A stretch of DNA of 64,000 nt. It comes from Porticoccaceae bacterium (GTDB lineage Bacteria; Pseudomonadota; Gammaproteobacteria; Pseudomonadales; Porticoccaceae). The notes under the pieces were generated by a model. It worked only from the letters and a program-made list of their open reading frames with translations. It searched no databases and was not told where the DNA came from. This document shows positions 1 to 8,826 of the stretch, one piece after another. Made by a program: the position numbers and the translations under genes. Location of the stretch: assembly GCA_021773435.1 (NCBI GenBank), contig JAJFKC010000045.1, forward strand, positions 1 to 64,000. Reading direction: 5' to 3'. The stretch's first letter is position 1; each line of letters begins with the position of its first letter.

Positions 1-79
1 CCCATACAAAGTAATACTCTAGCTTGTATTTCGTATGTGAGCCTGTTCGATAATCCATCCTCAAACATTAATTCAACTG

Positions 80-119
80 CTAGCTGAAAGCTACTCGCCT
101 GAAGGCGAGGGTTTAAACC
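80..119. other. Two adjacent small hairpins and a palindrome (possible IS200/IS605-type end)
   Basis: Three structures follow one another: TAGCT-GAA-AGCTA (81-93), CTCGCC-TGAA-GGCGAG (94-109) and the palindrome GGTTTAAACC (110-119). Compact hairpins of this kind occur at right ends of IS200/IS605-family elements and in the 3' part of TnpB-associated RNAs. No tnpA or tnpB coding sequence is visible in the 80 bases available upstream, so the assignment is only a suggestion. It could equally be a terminator-like or leader structure for the downstream gene, although no T-tract follows. Confidence 0.3.
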
Positions 120-182
120 TTTAGGACGGACGAATTAAAGTATATTCTTAAGGAGACCTCCATTTACCAAACAAGATTCCAC

Positions 183-584
183 ATGAATTTCTTGCCACAA
201 CGAGCATATATATTGAACACTCAGTTTTTGCGATTCACGTTAGTCGGAATAGCCTCAACAACTACAACTTACGCAATTTTAATTATTGGAGTTGAATGTT
301 TACGCATAAATGCAATAGCTGCATCAGGGATCGGCTACGCACTAGGCGCAACGATCAATTACTTATTAAACTATGGATATACGTTCAAAAATAATCAAAG
401 TCACCATATTGTAATACCAAAATTTCTCGTTGTAACAGCGGCAGGAATGTTCGTAAATATTGCAACCATGCATGCATGCATGAACTCGTTTGGAATGCAT
501 TACATGGCCGCCCAGTTGATGGCGATCACCGCGGTTCTTTTTTTGAGTTTCACCGCAAACCGTCTATGGACATTTGCTAACTGA
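183..584 (+). CDS. GtrA-like family membrane protein
   Basis: Small polytopic inner-membrane protein of 133 residues, the usual GtrA size. About four hydrophobic segments are visible, and the family's aromatic loop motif appears twice: NYGYTF near residue 65 and NRLWTF at the C-terminus. GtrA-like proteins are thought to flip or transfer lipid-linked sugars for O-antigen or other glycan modification. A methyltransferase gene follows after 36 bp and a large membrane protein after that, suggesting a glycan cluster. The gene is AT-rich relative to later parts of the window, hinting at transfer. It contains a CATG tetranucleotide run. The substrate is unknown. Confidence 0.85.
   Translation: MNFLPQRAYILNTQFLRFTLVGIASTTTTYAILIIGVECLRINAIAASGIGYALGATINYLLNYGYTFKNNQSHHIVIPKFLVVTAAGMFVNIATMHACMNSFGMHYMAAQLMAITAVLFLSFTANRLWTFAN
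467..482 (+). repeat. (CATG)4 tetranucleotide repeat inside the GtrA-like gene
   Basis: Four uninterrupted CATG units lie in the second half of the GtrA-like coding region, within the residues TMHACMN. A unit of four bases is not a multiple of three, so slippage by one unit would shift the frame and truncate the protein. Four copies is short for an efficient contingency locus. Confidence 0.6.
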
Positions 585-620
585 GAACTGAATGTATTAC
601 TCAAACAAAGTATTTTACTA

Positions 621-1349
621 ATGGAAAAGAATACTTATCACTTGATGCGCCAAATCGAGGACAGTCACTGGTGGTTTGTGGCCAGGAGAAAAATTATAGA
701 GACACAAGTAGACTCGCTGGACCTGCCAGCACAAGCACAGATTCTTGAAATCGGCTGCGGCACAGGAGGCAATATAGCCTTGTTGAATCGGTTCGGTGAG
801 GTAACCTGTGTGGAATCAAATGAATCTGCTGCCAAGATGGCCGAGGATAGAAAAATTGCCCCGGTTCATAGTGGAAAGCTTCCCCATAACCTCCCTGAGT
901 TCCCTCAGAAATTTGATGTAGTGACACTATTTGATGTGCTCGAACATATCAAAGATGACGAAGAGAGTTTGAAAATTTGCGGCTCCCTATTGAAGCCCGG
1001 AGGTCGGATAATCCTGACCGTGCCAGCATTCAACTATCTGTGGAGCCAACATGATGACGAAAATCACCATCAGCGCCGATATCGGCGGCAGGATCTCGTT
1101 GAATTAACCGAGCGGTGTGGGCTGTCATTAAACTACGTCAGCTATTTCAACTTCTGGCTTTTCCCAGTCGTGGCGGCTATCCGGCTATTCAGAACAATCA
1201 TTCCCTATAAATCTTCTTGGCAGGATATGCGGCCGCCAAAAAAGGGGGTCAACAAAATATTACAAACTGTCTTGAGTAGTGAACGATATATTTTGAAACG
1301 GAGCTCTCTACCCTTTGGAGTTTCGCTGATTGCAGTTATATCTATCTAA
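621..1349 (+). CDS. Class I SAM-dependent methyltransferase
   Basis: Soluble methyltransferase of 242 residues. The SAM-binding glycine motif EIGCGTGGN lies near residues 43-51, and the acidic/post-I region FDVVTLFDVLEHI near residues 98-110 is typical of Methyltransf_11/12 proteins. A C-terminal hydrophobic patch (FNFWLFPVVAAIRLF) suggests membrane association, as seen in methyltransferases from polysaccharide and glycolipid clusters. Its place between a GtrA-like protein and a GT-C-like membrane protein fits modification of a lipid-linked sugar. The specific acceptor cannot be read from the sequence. Confidence 0.85.
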   Translation: MEKNTYHLMRQIEDSHWWFVARRKIIETQVDSLDLPAQAQILEIGCGTGGNIALLNRFGEVTCVESNESAAKMAEDRKIAPVHSGKLPHNLPEFPQKFDVVTLFDVLEHIKDDEESLKICGSLLKPGGRIILTVPAFNYLWSQHDDENHHQRRYRRQDLVELTERCGLSLNYVSYFNFWLFPVVAAIRLFRTIIPYKSSWQDMRPPKKGVNKILQTVLSSERYILKRSSLPFGVSLIAVISI

Positions 1350-1523
1350 TGTAAATTTTTAGTTTTGCATTATCTCTAGTAACGGGCATCCATCTACAAG
1401 CTGTTATTTCTGTTAATTCTAACTATCCGGAGAAAATGAGATCAGGCAGCGCAATTTGCTAATCTGGCATCACAGAACAAATGAAACAACGTCCGAAACT
1501 TTATTTAGCGACGGATTAACTCA

Positions 1524-3614
1524 ATGACGGAGCAAGCAGGTATGCATAGTGCCAATCAAAAGAACGTATCAAATTGGTACCTTATGATTGAAGAGCATAG
1601 ACGATTTATCATTTTTGCATTAGTGACGGTATGCAGCGGTATACTTATTGTCATGTCATTGCGCAACCCTGTTGATTTTGATGGTTACTGGCATCTTCAA
1701 ATGGGCAAGGACTGGTTAGAGAGCGGGCTTAGTCCTTATCGGGATCATTACAGCTTTACCTATCAAAATAAAAAAATAACTGGGACGCCAATTTTTTTCC
1801 AGGCGGCGCTTTATACCTTAGTCGAATTGTTCGGCGAATGGGCTGGCTTTATTATTTTGAAGCTGATTGCATTTTTTCTGACCTTCGCCTGTATGCTGGC
1901 CTGGTTAAAACAAATTAAAGCACCCACTTTGGCTTATTGTCTGGTATTACCCATGCTAGTCATACTGCTCGAGTTGCGGGCACAAGTGCGGCCAGAATTA
2001 ATCAGTTACAGCCTTTCCCTCGTAGCTCTTATGCTATATCAACGCGCCCAATTTCGTCTCTCTGTGAGCGCCATTGCACCTATTGTTTTATTGCTATTAT
2101 TTTGGACGAATTATCATTCACCCGTACTAGGTTACGTAATTTTTTTCGGCCTATTTATTGATATAGGCTTAAGACTACTCAAAGAAAATACGAACGCGCG
2201 AATATGGGTGGTGTGGGCTGGCTGGGGGCTAGTATTAGTGCTCATCGGTTACTTGAATCCAAGTCTCTCTCATCCAATATATCGCCTTCTTGTTTTCCCT
2301 GATATCTGGAAAACAGCTATATCTGAATACAAGTCACCGCTGATTTTATATAAGAGTATCGAATCGGTATATGTACTGGGCTTGGTGGCTGTATTAACCC
2401 TTATCATGGCAGTCCGACAACGCAAATTCGGCTACTTAACATGCGGCCTAGTCATGCTATATGCCGGCTCAACCATGGCTAGAATGGTAACCCCAACAGG
2501 CATCGTTTTTCTGGGTATGTTTGCCCACATACTGAGTGATATTAAAACCAAAAACGCTCTTAAATCAAACCGCGGTTTGCTATCTCTAATAATTTTAATT
2601 GTATTCCTAGGAATATTTTTAACACCTTTGTGGGACAGTGTTTCCTATGCGCGTCATTCCATGTTTTCAAACTATCAACTCACAGCCAAATTCCCCAAAA
2701 ACCTAACCTCTTACATGTCTGAAAATGATAAATTCGGTCGCATTTTTAATGATTATATAACAGGGGGTTACCTGATACATCGACTGTCACCAAATAGTCA
2801 AGTTTACATTGATGGAAGAACGGATATCCTTTATCCGGTAGAACATTATCAAAAATACAAACTCGCACTAACAGTAAGCAAAGCAATGGCTGCTGAAATT
2901 GATAAATACCAGATTGACTTTGCTGTTTTAAATAGCAGCGCAAGCAACGCTATATTAATGTCCCAGGTAGGGGAGTTATCTTTAGATTTCGTTGATACAA
3001 ATTACGCACTGTATAGCAGGGAATCACCAGGCCTTCCTGACACCGGTCGACTATGGGCCAGGCCATACTGCTGGACCAACGATCAATGGCAGAAATTATC
3101 GGAAGAGTACCACTTCGCGAAACTGAACCTGCCGCTATCTGCACCAATTTTGCCACTACTAGAGGTAGCAGAGATCTACGCCTCAGCAACCCATCAAAAA
3201 AAATTACTCAGCAACTTGAAGTCGGAGACCTTAAGACATGTAGACAGCAAAAGGTTCGCAGGTTATCGGGCGTTAGAACATGGCCTTAACATCATAGCAA
3301 TAGACCTATTTAGCTCTATTGTGGAGGATATCGAAATCAGAGATGTAAAGGATTATTTAGCCCTTGCCCTTGCCTACGCGCGGCACGATGACGCAGAACA
3401 ATTAGAACAAACTTTAAATCAGGCTGCCAACCAGCGCTGGCCCAGGCTTGAATTTGTCGATCTATTAATCATGCAAGGCTTGCTAAAAGAATTGGATGGA
3501 CCGCCATTTAAATATGTCGACCAAGCATATGTTGATAGCATTTTCGAGCAAGTGGGCGAAAATGGGTTAAGCGGGAATGGCAAGTTGATTAGTGTCCAGT
3601 CCTTCTGCCCGTAA
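1524..3614 (+). CDS. Large polytopic membrane protein, GT-C glycosyltransferase-like
   Basis: Protein of 696 residues: about ten to twelve hydrophobic segments in the first ~380 residues, then a soluble C-terminal part. The first periplasmic loop has D-x-DGYWHLQMGKDWL (about residues 51-65), resembling the acidic/WHL loop of GT-C-fold membrane glycosyltransferases. The motif YIDGRTDILYP near residue 430 recurs in related uncharacterised membrane proteins. The C-terminal region is helical and could hold TPR-like repeats. It closes the glycan-type cluster and lies beside pilA, so a role in surface glycan or pilin glycosylation is possible but not shown. It lacks an obvious O-antigen ligase signature. 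Confidence 0.55.
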   Translation: MTEQAGMHSANQKNVSNWYLMIEEHRRFIIFALVTVCSGILIVMSLRNPVDFDGYWHLQMGKDWLESGLSPYRDHYSFTYQNKKITGTPIFFQAALYTLVELFGEWAGFIILKLIAFFLTFACMLAWLKQIKAPTLAYCLVLPMLVILLELRAQVRPELISYSLSLVALMLYQRAQFRLSVSAIAPIVLLLLFWTNYHSPVLGYVIFFGLFIDIGLRLLKENTNARIWVVWAGWGLVLVLIGYLNPSLSHPIYRLLVFPDIWKTAISEYKSPLILYKSIESVYVLGLVAVLTLIMAVRQRKFGYLTCGLVMLYAGSTMARMVTPTGIVFLGMFAHILSDIKTKNALKSNRGLLSLIILIVFLGIFLTPLWDSVSYARHSMFSNYQLTAKFPKNLTSYMSENDKFGRIFNDYITGGYLIHRLSPNSQVYIDGRTDILYPVEHYQKYKLALTVSKAMAAEIDKYQIDFAVLNSSASNAILMSQVGELSLDFVDTNYALYSRESPGLPDTGRLWARPYCWTNDQWQKLSEEYHFAKLNLPLSAPILPLLEVAEIYASATHQKKLLSNLKSETLRHVDSKRFAGYRALEHGLNIIAIDLFSSIVEDIEIRDVKDYLALALAYARHDDAEQLEQTLNQAANQRWPRLEFVDLLIMQGLLKELDGPPFKYVDQAYVDSIFEQVGENGLSGNGKLISVQSFCP

Positions 3615-3820
3615 GTGCTAGTTCTACTTGATACGTGCTAAGGGTAGGGTCTTAAAAAGCTGGGAGTATACGTCTCGTTAATATTGTATCGATAATTATT
3701 TCACCAGTAACCTTGCTATTTCAATGCAAACCACCAAACACCCTCCGGATGGTCACTTCCGTTACTGATAGCTCGTGCAGTAGCCATATATTAGTAACGA
3801 GGGCTCAATGGCGTGATCTC

Positions 3821-3864
3821 TAAACTAAAAAACCCCTGATTTAGCTCAGGGGTTTTTTAGTTTA
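3821..3864. terminator. Bidirectional rho-independent terminator
   Basis: Perfect 19-bp inverted repeat (arms 3821-3839 and 3846-3864) with a 6-nt loop. The core is AACCCCTGA/TCAGGGGTT, flanked by an A-run on one side and a T-run on the other, so it can terminate transcription from either side. It separates the rightward glycan gene from the leftward pilA gene, which converge here. Confidence 0.9.
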
Positions 3865-3908
3865 GCTAAATCATCGCAAGATTAAACTCTTGTCGATAAA
3901 CAGCAATT

Positions 3909-4334
3909 CTATCTACATGAACCAGGAGCCCATTCCGTATTCCCGGTTGCTGTACACACCCATTCATTGATTACATTAGCTGTATTGGCAAGAGGGCTTG
4001 GTGTAAGCGTAATAGTTAATCCATTCACATCGTCAGCGCCATTAACTGTAATTACACCTGTTGATGAAACGGTTAAAGCACCGGCATAGGTCGTCGCGTC
4101 AAACCCATCATCGCAGCTTGGAAAATCGGCGTTTACAACATCAGCAGCTGTTTGGTTCAGCTCAGATACACAGGTACGAGCACTACTTGCCGCAAGCACA
4201 ACCTCACTTGCCTTACTTCGTAGTACGTAATCCTGGTATGCAGGCAATGCTACTGCCGCTAAAATACCGATAATCGCGACAACGATCATCAGTTCGATCA
4301 ATGTAAAACCTTGTTGTTTAGTTTGCTTATGCAT
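3909..4334 (-). CDS. pilA: Type IV major pilin PilA
   Basis: Prepilin of 141 residues. A short basic leader ends in QQG, followed by mature [20 protein letters not shown], the class III signal cut by PilD between Gly and Phe, with the invariant Glu5. Two Cys residues near the C-terminus ([17 protein letters not shown]) can form the D-region disulfide loop; a second pair (residues about 59 and 74) lies in the middle. The size matches type IVa pilins. A sigma-54 promoter lies upstream, and GGAGAGA precedes the start codon. It is encoded opposite pilBCD, as in many gammaproteobacteria. The protein ends in Cys-Arg, so there is no C-terminal Ser of the kind glycosylated by TfpO. Confidence 0.95.
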   Translation of the reverse strand: MHKQTKQQGFTLIELMIVVAIIGILAAVALPAYQDYVLRSKASEVVLAASSARTCVSELNQTAADVVNADFPSCDDGFDATTYAGALTVSSTGVITVNGADDVNGLTITLTPSPLANTANVINEWVCTATGNTEWAPGSCR

Positions 4335-4827
4335 AGTTTCTCTCCAATTAAATTATAAGTCCAGGTGTTTCAAAGCAAGTACTAGCAGAATTTGTGCCAA
4401 TTATTAATAAGCCCTAAAACACTCGCTATTCGCTATAAACTCCCTAAATAGTTGCGTGGAACTACTGCTCGAAACCTTACTTAATGTGACCATTTTTGTC
4501 AGCCCCCAACAAAGGCTGTCAGTTTGAGCGACTACTCAAGACTTCTTAATACCGTCGGCCAACGCACCAAACCAGTAAACTCGCTCGGCGAGGCAACGGC
4601 TAGCCGCATCCCGCTTACCCAAGAAAGAAGCAATACACTAGAGACAGGCTTACTCTTTGCAATCGGGAAATTATCTTAAGATATTACTTTGAATAACCTA
4701 TGTACTACCGTAGAATTAAAATGAATTCATAGAATTCCTCCTGCAACAAAATTGAAAGATATTGGCCCAATAAATTGACCGATCACAATTTACACATAAT
4801 TGAACAGGCGCGTACCTAGTCAAAAAT
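4335..4827. other. Intergenic region between divergent pilA and pilB
   Basis: 493 bases without a convincing gene. The left end holds the pilA leader and sigma-54 promoter. Near pilB there is a weak sigma-70-like pair, TTGACC (4775-4780) and TAATTG (4797-4802), 16 bp apart and just upstream of the pilB start. The rest may hold sites for the pilA activator, but none could be recognised. Confidence 0.5.
4384..4399 (-). promoter_or_regulatory. Sigma-54 (RpoN) promoter for pilA
   Basis: Reading leftward the sequence is TGGCACAAATTCTGCT. The -24 GG and -12 GC are separated by exactly 10 bases and match the consensus TGGCAC-N5-yTGCW. Transcription would start near 4373, giving a leader of about 39 nt before the pilA start. 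RpoN and the two-component system PilS/PilR drive pilA in relatives; neither pilS nor pilR is in this window. Confidence 0.8.
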
Positions 4828-6561
4828 ATGGTTAATAAAGCAGCTAACACAGCTTTGCACGGTTTGCCCAGACGCCTGGTTAATGACGAGCTTCTTGACG
4901 AGCCGAGTGTTACTGAAGCAGTTAAGGCATCGGAAGAAACCGGAATCCCGTTAGTTCAGCACCTCGTAGAGAGCGATATGCTTAGTGCTTCGCAAGTTGC
5001 CAGCACTACGGCGCATGAATTTGGAGTACCTTTATTCGACCTCGGTTACCTTAACGTTAGCTCCTGTCCTTCGGGGTTAATTGATCCACGTCTGGTGGCT
5101 AAGCACATGGCACTGCCTTTATCTTTTAAGGCTAACCGATTACAAATCGGTGTTTGTGACCCCACTAACCACCACGCCATTAATGAAATTCGTTTCAACG
5201 TCGGCTCCACAGTTGATGTGATCGTTGTTGAATTCGATAAACTCAAGGACGCCATTGAGGCTTATCTAGAAAAAGGGGAGACTGATCTAAGTGACGCCTT
5301 AGGTGGGCTGGATGATGTTCAGCTCGATAATCTGGACATAGATACCGATGAAAACCCCGATGATAGCGGATCAGTATCTTCGGATGAAGACGACGCACCG
5401 ATTGTACGATTTGTAAATAAATTACTGCTTGATGCCATCCGGCGGGGAGCCTCAGATATACATTTTGAGCCTTACGAGCACAGTTACCGTGTGCGCTTTA
5501 GAACCGACGGAATCCTGGAAGAGATAGCCAGTCCTCCGACGAATATGGCTAATCGCCTTGCTGCTCGCCTCAAAGTAATGTCACGTATGGATATTTCGGA
5601 ACGGCGTGTTCCGCAGGACGGCAGAGTAAAATTAAAAATATCCAAGAAAAGGGCCATCGATTTTCGAGTCAACACATTGCCCACCCAGTATGGCGAAAAA
5701 GTTGTGCTTCGAATTCTTGACCCCGCGAGTGCCCAGATGGGTATTGAAGCACTTGGCTACGAAGAAGATCAGCAAAATGCGTTCCTAAAAACCCTACAAC
5801 AACCTCAAGGAATGATCCTGGTAACAGGACCAACCGGATCGGGGAAAACTGTCTCGCTATACACAGGATTAGGGATACTCAACACAGCGGAACGAAATAT
5901 ATCCACTGCTGAAGACCCGGTTGAAATCAATATGGAAGGTATCAACCAGGTACAGGTGAGTGCCAAAGTTGGACTCACCTTTGCTGAAGCCTTAAGAGCC
6001 TTCCTTCGCCAGGATCCCGATGTAGTGATGGTTGGCGAAATCCGAGACCTGGAAACAGCTGAAATAGCCATCAAAGCTGCTCAGACTGGCCATCTGGTGC
6101 TGTCAACGCTACATACTAATAGTGCTCCGGAAACATTGACTCGATTACTGAATATGGGGGTTCCGTCATTTAATGTCGCTACATCCGTCAGCCTAATTAT
6201 TGCCCAACGGCTGGCGCGGCGTTTGTGCCCCCAATGCAAGGAACCTCGTGAAGATATTCCAAACAACGTACTCGAAGAAGCAGGTTTTCAAATCATTGAC
6301 ATCCCATTTGATGAAATCGAGATATTTCGCGCAAATGGTTGTGAGAAATGTACCCATGGTTACAAAGGCCGAGTCGGCCTCTACGAGGTTTTATCAATGA
6401 GCCCACCGATTGCAAAACTTATTATGGAAGGGGGCAATTCAATAGAAATTGCCGAGCAAGGTAAATTAGAAGGTTTCAGAAATTTGCGCCAGTCCGCACT
6501 TAAAAAAGTGGCTGAAGGTATAATTAGCTTAGAAGAGGCTAACCGGGTAACAGGGGACTGA
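4828..6561 (+). CDS. pilB: Type IV pilus assembly ATPase PilB
   Basis: Hexameric cytoplasmic ATPase that drives pilus extension; 577 residues, the usual length. An N-terminal MshEN/T2SSE_N-type domain is followed by an acidic linker (about 150-190) and the GspE catalytic core. Walker A GPTGSGKT is at about 334-341, with Asp-box RQDPDVVMVGEIRD and His-box LSTLHTN following. The zinc tetracysteine is present: CPQC near 467 and CEKC near 505. No good Shine-Dalgarno precedes the ATG, but the N-terminus aligns in style with known PilB. pilC starts 2 bases after the stop. Confidence 0.96.
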   Translation: MVNKAANTALHGLPRRLVNDELLDEPSVTEAVKASEETGIPLVQHLVESDMLSASQVASTTAHEFGVPLFDLGYLNVSSCPSGLIDPRLVAKHMALPLSFKANRLQIGVCDPTNHHAINEIRFNVGSTVDVIVVEFDKLKDAIEAYLEKGETDLSDALGGLDDVQLDNLDIDTDENPDDSGSVSSDEDDAPIVRFVNKLLLDAIRRGASDIHFEPYEHSYRVRFRTDGILEEIASPPTNMANRLAARLKVMSRMDISERRVPQDGRVKLKISKKRAIDFRVNTLPTQYGEKVVLRILDPASAQMGIEALGYEEDQQNAFLKTLQQPQGMILVTGPTGSGKTVSLYTGLGILNTAERNISTAEDPVEINMEGINQVQVSAKVGLTFAEALRAFLRQDPDVVMVGEIRDLETAEIAIKAAQTGHLVLSTLHTNSAPETLTRLLNMGVPSFNVATSVSLIIAQRLARRLCPQCKEPREDIPNNVLEEAGFQIIDIPFDEIEIFRANGCEKCTHGYKGRVGLYEVLSMSPPIAKLIMEGGNSIEIAEQGKLEGFRNLRQSALKKVAEGIISLEEANRVTGD

Positions 6562-6563
6562 GC

Positions 6564-7778
6564 ATGGCCGCAACGCAACCACAGGTATTTATTTATAAAG
6601 GTAAGCAGAAGGGTGGTAAAGCCGTAAAAGGGGAGATCACTGGAAATAACCCCGCCATAATCAAGGCACAGCTGCGTAAGCAAGGCATCATTCCGCAATC
6701 GGTGAGAAAAAAGCCAAAGCCCCTATTTCAAAGCAACAAACCTATAAAACCAGCCGATATCGCAGTGTTTACCAGGCAAATGGCTACCATGGTGAAAGCG
6801 GGCGTACCTTTGGTGCAAAGTTTTGAAATCGTTGAGGAAGGCGCTGAAGGTGAGAACATGAAGGGCCTGGTATCTGGCTTGCACGATCAGGTCGCCGCAG
6901 GCAACTCTTTCGCTTCGGCGCTAAAACGATACCCGCGACTATTTGACGAACTTTATTGTAGTCTAATAGAAGCTGGGGAGAATGCTGGTGCACTCGATAC
7001 ATTGCTTGACCGAGTCGCCACTTATAAAGAAAAAACTGAGCAATTAAAAGCCAAAATCAAAAAAGCATTAACCTACCCTGCAGCCGTTGTTGTCGTGGCT
7101 ATCATCGTAACCGGCATATTGTTGGTTAAAGTAGTGCCAGTATTTGCTGAGACATTTACTGGCTTTGGTGCGGATTTACCCGCTTTCACTCTATTTGTAT
7201 TGAACTTGTCAGAAATGGCCCAAAAATGGTGGTGGGTTATTTTGGCTCTCCTGATCGCTCTAGGCTATGCATTTAGAGAGGCCAGGCTAAAGTCACCAAA
7301 ATTCTCTGATGGTTTTGATGCTGTATTGCTAAAAGTTCCAGCTATTGGCCCCATTCTTCACAATGCTGCCGTAGCTCGCTTTGCTCGAACACTCGCGACA
7401 ACATTTTCTGCGGGGGTGCCGTTGGTAGAGGCGCTCGGGTCAGTAGCAGGTGCATCTGGCAATGCTGTTTACCGTGATGCAACGATTAAGGTGCAGGATG
7501 ACGTGACCACTGGATTGACAATTCATAGCTCAATGAAAGCCACAAACCTGTACCCTACAATGCTGCTCCAATTAGTATCAATTGGCGAGGAATCCGGCAC
7601 TCTAGATGAAATGATGGATAAAGCCGCTGACCACTATGAAGAAGCTGTAGATAATTCCGTCGACAACCTGACTGCGCTTTTAGAACCACTGATTATGTCT
7701 GTCCTTGGTGTGCTAGTTGGCGGATTATTGATCGCTATGTATTTACCCATCTTCCAGTTGGGCAATGTCGTTGGTTAA
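6564..7778 (+). CDS. pilC: Type IV pilus inner-membrane platform protein PilC
   Basis: Polytopic platform protein of 404 residues that links PilB to the growing pilus. Two T2SSF domains are visible: the first starts around FTRQMATMVKAGVPL (about 72), and the second repeats it as FARTLATTFSAGVPL (about 274). Hydrophobic segments lie near 170-195, 215-232 and at the C-terminus (LLEPLIMSVLGVLVGGLLIAM). It begins 2 bases after pilB and ends next to pilD, so the three are one operon. Confidence 0.96.
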   Translation: MAATQPQVFIYKGKQKGGKAVKGEITGNNPAIIKAQLRKQGIIPQSVRKKPKPLFQSNKPIKPADIAVFTRQMATMVKAGVPLVQSFEIVEEGAEGENMKGLVSGLHDQVAAGNSFASALKRYPRLFDELYCSLIEAGENAGALDTLLDRVATYKEKTEQLKAKIKKALTYPAAVVVVAIIVTGILLVKVVPVFAETFTGFGADLPAFTLFVLNLSEMAQKWWWVILALLIALGYAFREARLKSPKFSDGFDAVLLKVPAIGPILHNAAVARFARTLATTFSAGVPLVEALGSVAGASGNAVYRDATIKVQDDVTTGLTIHSSMKATNLYPTMLLQLVSIGEESGTLDEMMDKAADHYEEAVDNSVDNLTALLEPLIMSVLGVLVGGLLIAMYLPIFQLGNVVG

Positions 7779-7808
7779 TTGCAATACCATTGGTGGTTCA
7801 CATCAGCA

Positions 7809-8696
7809 ATGGTAAACAGCGTTGAATTATACTCTTTCGAAGTAGTTATTTTTGGTGCTGCCATGCTTGGTCTTATCATTGGCAGCTTCCTTAATGTCGT
7901 CATTTACCGACTCCCGCATCAATTACAAATAAGTTGGCGGCGTGACGCGCTCGATTTTCTGGGCCAGGCTGAGTCAATCGATTCAGAAAATGTCGATCAT
8001 GACACGAGCAATAATAAATTTAGTCTCGTATACCCGCCGTCGCGCTGCCCACATTGTGAAACACCCCTGGAACCCTGGCAAAATATTCCTCTTATAAGCT
8101 ATCTGATATTAAGAGGGCGATGCAAAGCTTGTTCTGAACCGATTTCTCTCCAGTACCCAGCGGTAGAACTAATCTGCGGCTTGATGTCTGCATTTATTAT
8201 TTTCCATTTTGGCCTGACTGAACAAGGCTTTTTCGCATTGGTATTTACCTGGATATTAATCGCCTTAACTGGCATTGACCTTGATTGTCAATTATTGCCC
8301 GACAACCTGACTTTGCCACTATTGTGGCTCGGTTTACTGATTAACATTGGTGGTGTCTACACTGATCTGGTCAGTGCAGTTATCGGCGCGGCTGCGGGTT
8401 ACCTCTCCCTGTGGACTATCTACTGGGCGTTTAAACTCATCACCGGTAAAGAAGGCATGGGCCATGGTGATTTCAAACTATTAGCGGCATTGGGCGCCTG
8501 GTTAGGCTGGCAACAACTGCCCTTGATTGTTTTATTATCATCGCTGGTCGGCGCAATCATCGGCACTGTAATATTACTGCTAAAGAAACAAGATCGACAA
8601 AATGCTATCGCCTTTGGCCCTTATCTCGCGATCGCAGGCTGGGTCGCTCTGGTCGCTGGTGACCAGATTACTTCTAGTTATTTGAATTCATTCTAA
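7809..8696 (+). CDS. pilD: Prepilin peptidase / N-methyltransferase PilD
   Basis: Aspartic membrane protease that cleaves the prepilin leader and N-methylates the new N-terminus. The ATG at 7809 gives 295 residues; an in-frame TTG directly after pilC is less likely. The cytoplasmic zinc motif CX2C-X21-CX2C is intact (Cys80/83 and 105/108). Catalytic Asp residues lie in GIDLD (about 157-159) and GHGDFK (Asp221). About seven to eight membrane helices. In many relatives coaE and yacG follow pilD; here a convergent, unrelated gene follows instead. Confidence 0.95.
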   Translation: MVNSVELYSFEVVIFGAAMLGLIIGSFLNVVIYRLPHQLQISWRRDALDFLGQAESIDSENVDHDTSNNKFSLVYPPSRCPHCETPLEPWQNIPLISYLILRGRCKACSEPISLQYPAVELICGLMSAFIIFHFGLTEQGFFALVFTWILIALTGIDLDCQLLPDNLTLPLLWLGLLINIGGVYTDLVSAVIGAAAGYLSLWTIYWAFKLITGKEGMGHGDFKLLAALGAWLGWQQLPLIVLLSSLVGAIIGTVILLLKKQDRQNAIAFGPYLAIAGWVALVAGDQITSSYLNSF

Positions 8697-8826
8697 TTAT
8701 CTAAGGGGCTGAAACTTCCAGGGTTGAATAAGCTTGAGCGCTCACCTTGCAACCGTTATGTAAATAAGGAACCCTTTCTTGCCCGTCATAGAAACTGATC
8801 CAGGAAAATTGAAATCCTAACAACCA

